DNA from: Antedon bifida | Taxonomy: Eukaryota > Echinodermata > Crinoidea > Comatulida > Antedonidae | Direction: 5' to 3' | Assembly: GCA_963402885.1 (NCBI GenBank) | Contig: OY727103.1 | Span: 6,548,501 to 6,612,500 of the forward strand | Length of the DNA: 64,000 bases | Shown here: positions 12,960-24,000 of the stretch, one piece after another | Numbering within the stretch: position 1 is the first letter of the stretch | Layout of the letters: each line of letters opens with the position of its first letter | Made by a program: the position numbers and the translations under genes | The notes under the pieces: model-generated | Database searches by the model: none | Told to the model about the DNA's origin: nothing | What the model saw: the letters and a program-made list of their open reading frames with translations, nothing else

Positions 12960-13885
12960 TTCTCATGTTTCTTCAAGTCACTTTGTCAGACTCAAACACA
13001 CTTGTTCTTCATCTACCCTTCATCCCATCTACCATTCCAATCAAGGACAAGTTGCCAATGCTGTCCATTCCGATGTTTACTCGTGTCTCTTCAAGTCACT
13101 TTGTCGGGCTCAAACACCCTTCTTCTTCCTCTACCCCTCATCACATAATCATTCTACTTAAGGACAAGTTTTCAATGCTGTCCATTCCGATGTTTACTCG
13201 TGTCTCTTCAAGTCACTTTGTCGGGCTCAAACACCCTTCTTCTTCCTCTACCCCTCATCACATAATCATTCTACTTAAGGACAAGTTTCCAATGCTGTCC
13301 ATTCCGATGTTTACTCGTGTCTCTTCAAGTCACTTTTTCTGGCTCAAACACCCTTCTTCTTCCCCTACTCATTATCCCATCTATCTTTCCAATCAATTGG
13401 ACAAGTCCTCAATGCTGTCCTTTCCGATGTTTACTCGTGTTTCTTCAAGTCACTTTGTCGGGCTCAAACACCCTTCTTCTTCCTCTACCCCTCATCACAT
13501 AATCATTCTACTTAAGGACAAGTTTTCAATGCTGTCCATTCCGATGTTTACTCGTGTTTCTTCAAGTCACTTTGTCGGGCTCAAACACCCTTCTTCTTCC
13601 TCTACCCCTCATCACATAATCATTCTACTTAAGGACAAGTTGCCAATGCTGTCCATTCCGATGTTTACTCGTGTCTCTTCAAGTCACTTTGTCGGGCTCA
13701 AACACCCTTCTTCTTCCTCTACCCCTCATCACATAATCATTCCACTTAAGGACAAGTTTTCAATGCTGTCCATTCTGATGTTTACTCGTGTCTCTTAAAG
13801 TCACTTTGTCAGACTCAAACACCCTTCTTCTTCTTCCTCTACCCCTCATCCCATCTACCATTCCAATCAAGGACAAGTTCTCAAT
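12960..13885 (+). repeat. 117-bp tandem array open in one frame
   Basis: About eight copies of a unit starting at CTTCAAGTCACTTTGTCGGG. The unit is 117 bp (one variant copy is 120), so a plus-strand frame of 359 codons runs through it with a 39-residue repeat containing MFTRVSSSHFVGLKHPSSSS. No signal peptide or splice context supports it as a gene. Confidence 0.85.
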
Positions 13886-13889
13886 CCTT

Positions 13890-15070
13890 TCTGATGTGCA
13901 CAATGAACTGTATCTGCTTGGCTAGTACACTTACAAAACTGCTTTAGTTATGGGAGGTAAATTACCATACACAATTACAAAAATGATACGGTCAAAGTTT
14001 TTCGCATCTGCTTACTGTACAAGTCTTGATGATGTCCGTTATAAGATGTACCAAATGCTCTAACGAGATAGGAAAACAAACAGCCTTTTGCATGTGTGTC
14101 TGTAATGGTAGGTTTTACTTTACAAAACTGTGTTTTGTTATGGCTTTTAATTATTTTATTACTGTCATCTCTCTCAAACATTTTAGTAAAAACTGAACAT
14201 ATTTGTTACATTAAACATGTGTCATAAGAATCGCAAATTGTATTGACAATTTTTTTTAATACGTAACTTTCACTTAGATGAATTAACAGTTAATTTCATT
14301 TTTGTCTGTATCGTGTAAAACAAACTGAGACATGTTTAATTTAATGCTGTAATAAGAACAATTTAAGTTTACACCTATTTTAAAGTTTCACTTCATGTCA
14401 AAATAATTCTACTGCAGTTATTCCAGTAACTACATGTGTTTAATGAGTTAAATTTGTCAGTCTTTTTCAAAGTAATCATACTGTACACTGTACAAAATAC
14501 AGTTACTGCAGTAACTGCATTAGAATAAATTTGCCATGGTTACACGTCAATAGTCAAAAAGTCGGACAATGATTTGATAACCAATTTAAGTTGGCCCATT
14601 TAACTGCCTCTAGTTCATCGCAAGAAATTTCAATTCATAATATTTACTGTCAACTTTAAACCACATTAAAGCATATATTCACAAAAGAATGAACAAAAAC
14701 ATTCACGAAAATAATGTTACTATGCTAAAAGCATGAAGTAACCAACTTCATAGATGCATTATACCCCAGGCCAACACGAAGGGTCAGAAACAGGTTGTTA
14801 AATAAAGCCTGATTATTTTGAGTTACACCTACACTAAAAAAAGACATTAAATATTGTGCTGAGGAAGACTAAACAGGAAAATCAATCGCCACCCACTTAG
14901 ATTAATAAAATTACATGGTATGTGTGTTTAAAGGGTCGTACTTGAAAACATTCATCAACAGAGGGTGCAACTTCTTTAGTTGGTTTTGTTGAGTATCATA
15001 ATTCTTTTTAATTTAATTGTTTAAAACTTATTATTTGTTAAAATAAAAATTGTAATAAAACGTTATAAAA
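13890..15070. other. No recognised gene; contains an 18-bp palindrome
   Basis: CAGTTACTGCAGTAACTG at 14500-14517 is a perfect palindrome repeated exactly at 21431-21448. Otherwise AT-rich unique sequence. Confidence 0.5.
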
Positions 15071-15074
15071 TCAT

Positions 15075-15330
15075 GGAAGAGTCTATCGGCATTGATGAGG
15101 CTATTGGCATGAAAGAGGCTATCAACATGTAAGAGGTTATCGGCATGGATGGAGCTATCGGCATGGATGGAGCTATCGGCATGGATAGGCTATCGACATG
15201 GACGAGTATATCGGCATGGATGAAGCTATCGGCATGAATGAGGCTTTCGCCATGTATAAGGATTTTGGCATGAATGAGGATATCGGCATGGAGAAGCTAT
15301 CGGCATGGATGAAGCTATCGGCACGGTCAA
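15075..15330. repeat. 18-bp minisatellite (GCTATCGGCATGGATGGA)
   Basis: About 14 diverged 18-bp units. Period matches the arrays at 4.3, 10.9 and 32 kb but the sequence is unrelated. Confidence 0.9.
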
Positions 15331-16728
15331 TCGTACATGTAATCTAAATTTATTCTATAAGCATGATTGGCAGTCAAAATGTTTGTATTTTCTATAATTG
15401 ACGCGTGTGTCCTATCAGCAAGGTCGACAAAGGTACTTTGAATTCTGTTGTTTTATTGGTACATGGAACTAGGTGCAATAGAAAAACTATCGATTCATTG
15501 CACTGCCAACCGTGCCAATAGAAAATAAATTTGTTAGACATTGCCATTAGCATGTGTGCCGATAGCTATGTCTTCTTAATTAAATTCACACTTGAATTAA
15601 TCTCGACCATAGTTTTTGATGGCTTACCGTCATAAGTTGTGAGCGATTATCCTGCCACCTTTGTGTTATATTTTCAATGCTTTCTTTTCTATAAAACTGC
15701 AATGGACCGTCTATAAAATAAGCAAAATAATTAGCATGGTAATGTAAACATTATGTACTTACAATGAGATACAAAGACTTAGCTTGTAGGAGGACATTTG
15801 GGTTTAATTAAACTATTTACTGATATTTGATGTAAATTATTACAGACCTTACAAACTAGTTATGTCATGTTAATTCATATCATAAACATGTGGGTCATTG
15901 GTATGTGCTGCCTCACAAAATTCTGTAAAAAATGTTTGGCAGATTCTAGGTGGAGGGCAATGACACAGTATGTATAGGTCCTATGTCAAAAATGTAAAGC
16001 TCCTTATTATCGGTAAAAAGGCATGTTTTTAAATACTATATATCACACCTGATTGTATTCTTGCAATTTGATTGGTTAATTAAACATCACGTGTCATTCA
16101 AAATCAGTTTAAACTAACAGGAAAGCGATATCTAATGGTGATATTTAGGGTTCTTTAATGCATATTCAGCTTTTTGTAAACATTTTTAACATTTCTGCCA
16201 TGTAAGGTTATTGACTGATCCATGATCGCGAATAAATTTGTGCTGGCGCCATCTAAAACTGTTCTACTCTGTGTCCAAAGTTGGAGCACTGCCTTTCTGA
16301 ATAACTTTTAAGTTACAACGATGTCTTTTGCTTAAACTGCCCCTGCCCAGCATTTTTTCATGTCATTTTTTTTTATATATTGTATTGATTTTATGCTGAT
16401 CAAATAAATAAACGAAACCAAACTTTTGTCTAGAAAGTTTAATTACTGTAGGTTATTACCAGTTAATCGGTTATCATTTTGTTGAAAGAAGAATGACTGC
16501 CTTGGTTGTGTAGTGTCGCAATCATTGGACTTCTTTTCTCTGAAAGTAAGATATTAACAATTTATTAACATTATTAATTAATGTTATGGATGTATTGCAA
16601 AACCACAACCATTTTCGTTTACATCACTTTAAAATCCTTTGGAAACTCTAAACATATAAAAAAAACACAATACAGTAGGATGGAAGTATGACAAAATTCC
16701 TTTAACCAATATTTATTATAGTAAGTAA

Positions 16729-17400
16729 GGGTATGTTCAGACTCACGGCGTTTAGGGCGGCGTTATGTAAGCGGCGTCCATATTTTTGTGTCTGAACTAG
16801 CCCGTGGATTAGCATTAGCGGGCTGTTACGCCGCGGCAGTGGCGATAATAACCCAAGCAGGAGAGGGTAGATTTAATAATGCTAATCCAGTGATGCATCA
16901 GTGATTGTAACTAACCAATGAAAATAAACGACCACGGTTAGCATGCCAACAGCATACCTGTACAGCAAGATAGATAAACGTTAAACTATCAGGTTTTCAA
17001 TTTTAAAGAACAGTAGGCCTACAGTTAGCATCACTGCAGCGATATGATATTTGCATAAATTAGTACACATTAGTAATTAATACATTAATCAGATAATTGT
17101 CTGTGTAATAATTATGTTTGAAATTATTTTGATTTAGAATGCAATTCTGCAAGTAGAACAAATCAGTATATTTTGAATGCAACATATAAATAGAAATAAC
17201 AAAAAACAACTTTACAATGTAAACTGTAATGCGTTTGTCATGAATGTATGTTAGTTTTATCTGCTTAGACCTAAGAATCAGAGCGTTTTAGGCAAGGCAT
17301 TGGAATGTTGATCGTTGTGTCTGAACACCTTTTAACACCATGGATTATCGTACGCCTTGCGGTAGATAACAAACCTAACGCCGTGAGTCTGAACATACCC
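16729..17400. mobile_element. Non-autonomous PIF/Harbinger-like element
   Basis: Perfect inverted ends GGGTATGTTCAGACTCACGG, extending to CGTT, flanked by TAA at 16726-16728 and 17401-17403. A TWA duplication and GGG-starting termini fit PIF/Harbinger. The 672-bp interior has no open frame of note, so it depends on a transposase elsewhere. Confidence 0.75.
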
Positions 17401-17619
17401 TAATACATGGCCCCAGGATCAATAACCACCATATCAACAAGGTGATTGATCTTGACAAACAGGCTGATAAAATAGCCAAAGCTAAGCACTAGACAGATTG
17501 CTAAGCACAGACAGACAGTTTAATAACATAATCTACAAAGTCATCCAGTCATTTTTTTATCTCTACCAATTGTAGAATTATGAGAGTTTATATATCAAAT
17601 CTGAGTTATATGAATTAAA

Positions 17620-17880
17620 CTTTCTGAAAAAGCTTAATCTTTTTCTAGTTGTGATAAAATATTTATTGGGTTAAGTGAATTAGATGTTATAAAAAGCTTA
17701 ATTTTTTCTACTTGCTGTGATAAATATTTATTGGGTTAAGTGAATTAGATGTTAAAAAAAGCTTAATTTTTTTCTACTTGCCGTGATAAATATTTATTGG
17801 GTTAAGTAAATTAGATGTTATAAAAAGCTTAATATTTATCTAGTTGTCTAGTTGTCGTGATAACATATTTATTTTAAGAT
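17620..17880. repeat. 66-bp tandem repeat, four copies
   Basis: Units of TTTATTGGGTTAAGTGAATT plus AGATGTTATAAAAAGCTTAA. The copies are close in sequence; the last is partial. Confidence 0.88.
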
Positions 17881-18217
17881 ACGACAAAAAATTAGGTTAG
17901 AAGGATATGGTTACTCATTGGAAGTATAATTCCATGAAAAAAGATTATGTTTGTAATTTCATTACACAGGTTGCAAAAAGGTATTACAAAATACAGTACT
18001 ATCTATCTATCTTTCCTAAGGATCATGTCTAAATTAATCTACTAGACAGTTACTGCAGTAATTATTCTTTTTAAACTATAATAACGTATGATTTAACATG
18101 AATAGATGCTTATGAGGCAGTCACTGCAATAAACAAAGACTGTATCTTTAAACCGAAAGGGCTTATATTGTTTGAAGGTTTGCATGGCAAAATAAAATGT
18201 TGATATAAAGTTTGCGA

Positions 18218-18333
18218 CACACCACATATAGTTCTGAAAAGAACTGTTGAGTGTCTTTGAGGAGGACGATCAAATTATATTGATTGAAACGTCGAGAAAC
18301 TCAACAGTTCTTTTCAAAACTATATATGTTGTG
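18218..18333 (+). ncRNA. Hammerhead-ribozyme-like hairpin (Penelope-type), tentative
   Basis: Arms at 18218-18252 and 18299-18333 are complementary over 35 nt with about four mismatches. Between them lie TTTGAGGA, a small hairpin (GATCAA and TTGATT) and GAAACGTC. This is the layout of a type I hammerhead: CTGANGA core, stem II, GAAA, a very short stem III (palindromic ACGT) and cleavage after GTC. Two faults: the first core C is T, and four extra bases precede stem II. Such motifs are known in Penelope-like retroelements. It may be a decayed copy. Confidence 0.35.
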
Positions 18334-18339
18334 TAGAGC

Positions 18340-19330
18340 AAACTGAAAGAACTTGCTTAAAATGTAGTTACTACAGTAATTTCAGTAGAATATTTTTGAC
18401 AGGGTCTCTTACCTAATAAAGTACATACAGTATTATGGTAATAAACATAATAATATTATTCATGCCATAGTTAAACTTGTTATCAAGATATTTTAAGTTT
18501 AAGATAATTCATTGTAAGAAGACATATACATATTTCTGTTCTTAATTTAACCTCTACTTTTTTTAAAATTCTTGTCTTTATCAGGAAGAGGACAAAAAAA
18601 GATAAATTTTATTTGATAAACTGCGGTTTGTGACTTATTCATAACCTACTTCCATTTTAGGTTGAACATAGGATTATTCAATTATAAAAAAATACGGTCT
18701 CCAATCTCAACTGGTTAAAAAAGGCTATAGTTGGATTTAAACCTCAAAGTGGAAAACTGCTAAACTGAAAATGCTATGCAAAATAAAACAAATATTCTTT
18801 AGAGTCCTATGCAGGATTCTAGGCCAGTATGCCGAATCCTGAATTGCAGAATCTAGTTTGCTGAAAAAAAAAAACTGAGCGGATACCTATGCAAGTAGCT
18901 GCAAACACAACAAATTTTTTCCTAGATTTTATGAACAATAGGAGATAGGGTTTTACATTTAGTAGTGGTATTGGTTCTATATCCCATCTCAATTTTTAAT
19001 AAAGTGCCTATCAACATGAATAGAACAAACACATCTTAACTTTGTTTTAAGTAAATGACTTTGCCTAAGTCAGTTTTCAAATTAACATAATTTTTTGTTT
19101 GTTTTAAACTTACTCCATACAAGTAGCAAACACAACCATTTTATTCCTAGGTTTTATGAACAATAACATTATAACATTATTAGTGGTGTTGGGTACCTTC
19201 TAAACAAACAAACAAACAAACAATTTCTATGTTCAATCTCAATAAACTCACAACTCGTCTTTTTAGTAAGGTGCATATCGACATGAATAAAACAAAAAAT
19301 CTTAAACTTTGTTTTTCTTAAGTCAGTTTC
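18340..19330. other. No recognised gene
   Basis: AT-rich. CAAACACAAC and TTTTATGAACAATA blocks occur twice (about 18900 and 19128), an old local duplication. Confidence 0.4.
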
Positions 19331-19336
19331 CGAATT

Positions 19337-19458
19337 GACAACAAAATGTGATGTGTCCATATATGGACATGATGATGTCATATCACTATCATATTTGGGA
19401 ATATTACTACTTTATTTGGGCACATCACATTTTGATGTCACATGAAGTTTGATAGTGT
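19337..19458. mobile_element. Palindromic MITE, CACTATCAAAC family, left end truncated
   Basis: Right end CAAAGTTTGATAGTG-type sequence (GAAGTTTGATAGTGT) and inverted ATGTGATGTG / CACATCACAT inside. A complete relative is at 63685-63829. Confidence 0.6.
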
Positions 19459-20239
19459 AGACAAAGCTTAGGATGAACTCCATAACCAGAGAATAGGATA
19501 CACTTCTTTAACTATTATGACTTGGTTGTTTAAGAGGGGTTTTCCTTAATTAGACAGATAATAATTTAATTTTCTATTTTGTCAAGGATTTTACTTTATG
19601 ACTTGATATCGATAACTTTATTAGGATAGAATAGTTATTGATATTTTTGAACGAGACAAGCACCAGTATTTCCACTTGCTTTGTTGATGAAATAAAGTTA
19701 TCTTATCAAAATTTAACCATGATTTAATTAAGTTCATAATTATATTATTATAATTAAATTACATTACATAATATTACATAATTTGACTTTGAAAAAAACA
19801 CAACATAGATTATGACAGATGAAACCAAATGCAATGAAATATACATATCATCATCTTTGTGGTTTTAACGTCAACATTTGTTTCCTTCTACTGGGTAAAG
19901 TTCAAGGAACTGATCTCTAATTAAACATTTCTACAGAATTCTGTCTTCAAAAAAATTAAAATTGGAAATAATATAGTTATCATGTACGGCACATTGTTTC
20001 AAATCATAATTATCAAATCAAAGATTATTATAAGTGTTTTTAAATGAATTATAGTAATTGCCAATCAATTTTTTGGAGAACCACTTTCCTGGGGTTGCTC
20101 GATTATATTCCATATCATTACACACATAGAGTATCCTTGACATTTGATGTGCCATTCGGTATTAGTGCTACTGAACAGAAAAGATATATCTAATTGATAA
20201 TTATAGGTTCGCTATGAGCAAGGTAATCTAACAACAGGA

Positions 20240-20448
20240 CACTGAGCTTGTCTTGCCAACAGAGCAACTCATAACAGTCCTTTGATCTTATGTCTGTTTG
20301 CCACAAATACCAACAGTACAGTATTATGTACATATCTCTGTGGCACGCGGTGTCTGTTAAGAGGCGTGGAAATGATCGTGTCGCAGCCACAGATAAACCT
20401 TTGATCTCCTGAGCTCAGCAACCTGTTGTTGGATTGCCTTGCTATGAG
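20240..20448. repeat. Dispersed repeat, copy 1 of 2
   Basis: Shares TTGATCTTATGTCTG, TATGTACATAT, GTTAAGAGGC and ATCGTGTCGCAGCCACAGAT with 22144-22337. Confidence 0.8.
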
Positions 20449-20549
20449 CAACGGCCTTTAAAACTTTCAGAGAATTTTTTCTATGCAAGGATGGTTGACT
20501 GAACCAGCTTTTAACGATCCTAGAGGTCATACTATGATCAAATTGTATA

Positions 20550-20555
20550 TTTATT
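20550..20555 (-). terminator. Candidate polyadenylation signal (AATAAA) after NOL8 exon 12
   Basis: AATAAA on the minus strand lies about 450 nt past the TAA of exon 12, at the edge of a copy of the 240-bp repeat. It would serve the short form of NOL8. Evidence is the hexamer only. Confidence 0.3.
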
Positions 20556-20564
20556 ATAATTCAT

Positions 20565-20795
20565 TGTTCCTATTGTCCCCATGACAGGAGAGCCTCACAC
20601 TGAATATATTTTCGCATGAGACTGTGGGTCCAGTCATGGAGGTATGTTAATGTTACGCACATTCAACTCTGACTTTCTGATTAAAACAACACTGTTGCTG
20701 GGCTACGATGACAACAAAGAGAGGACGTGCGTACACACTATACTCTCAATGATGTTAACAGTTTCACCCCAGAAAACAGATCTAATTAGTGCGTG
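20565..20795. repeat. 240-bp conserved dispersed repeat, copy 1 of 3
   Basis: Shares with 28346-28606 and 29483-29744 the blocks CATGACAGGAGAGCCTCACA, GGTCCAGTCATGGAGGTATG, CTCTGACTTTCTGATTAAAA and CAGAAAACAGATCTAATTAG. A possible hairpin joins CATGAC to GTCATG. Not identified; could be a SINE or structured RNA family. Confidence 0.85.
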
Positions 20796-21006
20796 TAGCC
20801 ATTTGAAATATGGTATGTCAAAAGAAATGTATAAACAAAAAATATGATTCTACTAGATGGTAATGTAGTACTACTAACCAATGATGAACGTAAATCACAT
20901 TGATAACAATGCAGGTTGTAACAATGCAATCAAAATGTTGAAAATAGCCTGAAAAACAGCCGAGTACTAAAACTGTGAGAGCACCCATAATCAAGCAATT
21001 TAATAC

Positions 21007-21011
21007 TTACA
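21007..21011 (-). other. NOL8: NOL8 exon 12 end: stop codon overlapping a consensus splice donor
   Basis: The frame reads ACG ATG TAA, a stop. The same bases form AT followed by GTAAGTATT, a consensus 5' splice site. Human NOL8, as I recall it, continues for roughly 100 residues past the equivalent FRFF-DSDEE blocks and ends in a basic tail, so splicing here is plausible. Both outcomes may exist. Confidence 0.5.
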
Positions 21012-24000
21012 TCGTTTCTTTTGCTTCCTCTTCTTCCATCTCTTCATCACTACTTTCAAAGAATCTGAACTTTGAACTCTCATGAGCAAACGGATTTACT
21101 TTTGGTAACGCTTGACTTAACATTACATCATTCTTTTTAATGCTCGTCTCCTCTTCGTCGCTATCACCGAAGAACCGAAATGTAGACTCATTTTGTAAAA
21201 CCTTATCTGAATTATATATACAAATTAACATTAAAAATAAATTAAGTACAGTACAGTCTTGTCTAGCATTTGAAAATATGTTTGGCCAGACTGTTCTTTA
21301 ATTTGTTATACAATATTTTTTTTAAATAAAATATTTTAGATTATTCTAATGTAGATGTTTATAAAAGACAGGCACTACAATTGAAAAATCTTGATAAATG
21401 ATCAAACAGATTAGAGATTAAATTAAATGACAGTTACTGCAGTAACTGCATTAGAATAATGTTTACACAGTCCCTATCATCAAGTAAAAGCAGCGAATTA
21501 CCTTCAAGGTTATCTTTACTGCTCTCAAGGTCACTTATCTGATCATTTTTAAGCGCTTTTGTAAGATCACCACTGACTTCAAAATATTTTTCTTTTGACA
21601 CTTCTGGCAGAGTTGTCTCTTGGACGTCTACCTTTTTCTTCTTTGCAGACTTTTTATCAATGTCCACTGAAGGTCTACAAAAATTTACATTAAAGACATT
21701 TAATAACAAATAAAACAAATTTAAGTGACATGATGAAGAGAAATGGTTCTCGAAACATGTCGCTTAAATTTAAAACTGTTTGTATATTATTTAAATGTAA
21801 CTGAATGCACTGTTTTAGATTGCCCGTTTTGTATTGCAAAGAAATAAAATATTAATCTTATACATCTATAGCAAAGTATATCATTAAAAATCAACTATTT
21901 ATTTATATTGATGATTTGTATTGTTGATATGGACTTCTTCCGAAAAAAAAATTGAATTGAATAAAAATACTTACGTTGGTTTTTTACTTTTGACTTCATA
22001 ACAGGTGTGTTCATCTCTTGTTGGATCATACCTAATCATCTTGCCTCTGAACATAAAAAAAAATACATCCAAAATACAAAACCTATATTCAAGCATTTTA
22101 GATAGCGAAATGATCAACAGAATCAAGAACAGGATACTGCGCTGACACTTGCCAAGATAGGAACCCGTAACAGTCCATTGATCTTATGTCTGGCTGCGAC
22201 AAAAACCAACAGTACTGTACTATGTACATATTCCCTATGGTGCAGTGTTTGTTAAGAGGCATGGAACTGATCGTGTCGCAGCCACAGATAAACTCTTTGA
22301 TCTCCGGAGTTCAGCCATTAGATTGCTTTGACAGAACCAACAATGGCATCTAAGAACTGCAAAAAGCTTGGCTCCCAATTAGATGTGTGATGTGCCAAAA
22401 TATTGTAGTGATATTTCCAAATATGGTAGTGATATGACATCAAATTTGATAGTGTAGCTTTTATTTTAATGTTAAACCAACCTTCTCCTGTACGAGAATA
22501 TGATTGATCAGTATTTCTGGGTTTTTTTTCTGTATTTTCAGTTCTTTACTGCATATACTTATTGTTTGATAGTGCAGACAGGTAGTTTAATCAATCACCA
22601 TCAAGTTGCTTGTGATTAACTCACTTGCATTGTGCCTACATCATTGCGTTGAGTCCAAATGGGAACCAAGCTTAAAGGTTGATATTTTGAGTTTCCAAAT
22701 ATATGTTTATTCTTCGAAACAAAAGAACACAATTTCATCGTGATGATGGGAGATTGCTCAAAATTTTGGGAAAATGTCGCAATAAATATCCATAGTTTGC
22801 GAAAGTTTGCAAATATTAACAAATACTCACAGAAAACCCAGTTTATCTGTTTGCACATCTTTTTGCTTGGAAAGCATAGCTTTAGTTCCCACAATGCCTT
22901 GTAAGATGCTGTAAGACTTCTCTTTCTCCGTTCTCAGATCAACCTCGCTGTCAACATTCTTGTGATCTACTTCAGTGGATGAATTCAGATTTTCTGTGGA
23001 TGATTTCAGATTTTCTTCTTCGCCATCTTAATAAAAACAAATTAAATATAATGTACATAAATGGTTTCTTTATTACAATTTACCAATTTCATTAAATTTA
23101 ACAAGTTCTGTTCATAATTAAACAAAAAGAGAAAAAACATTCTTACTATAGACTATCAATTAATATGATAAAATATTAATGAAAAAAAAACATTAAAAAC
23201 TTTATTAAGACCTTATATTTTTCGGATGATCTTTAAGAAAGATAAAGTTTGTGATTTACTGTTCTTTAAAGTAAATTTTAAACATTTAAAAATAATCTTA
23301 TAACGAAAATTAAGGGCACGTGAACATAGGCTTTACATTATTCATTTTTAATTTAAGTGTATCAACTCTACAAACTACAACATGCTTTTAAGGGTCTTTC
23401 ACACCTGTTCCAGCGACGGCAAATACAATCGAATGTCAATGTTTCATTTTTACGCTGCTATTTACATATCGATTGGCGCGTGGAGCATCATTGACTTTCG
23501 ATTCACCGTACCGGAACATGTGTGAAAGACTCTTTACCACTGTCATCCTCTTCAAGGAATCGCTTATCCATGGAAAATCTCTCATCGCCGCCTGCCTGCT
23601 GTTGAAGTTTGCGCAACTAGAAAACAAATACAAAGATAAAAATAATAAAAATTACTCGCCATTAAATAAAATCGCAAAAAAAGTTTCTGTACAATCATAT
23701 GTATCACATGTTTTTAGATGATTTTATGTATTTTTTAATAGGTATTAACCCCTGTTATTACTTAATTGCCAGTTGTGCTTGAGGATGTTAAAATAAAACT
23801 AAAGTTTGTTTTAAAAAAAACATATTTCTTTTCGATTTAGTTAAAATATAACATACTGTACCTTTTCACCGGAAGTTTGTAAAAAAAAACATTATATTTC
23901 TTTTCGATTTAGTTACAATATAACATACCTTTTCACCGGATTTTCCTTCAAATTGCGACTTATTATGAAAACGGGCATCGTCATCATCTTCATCACTCTC

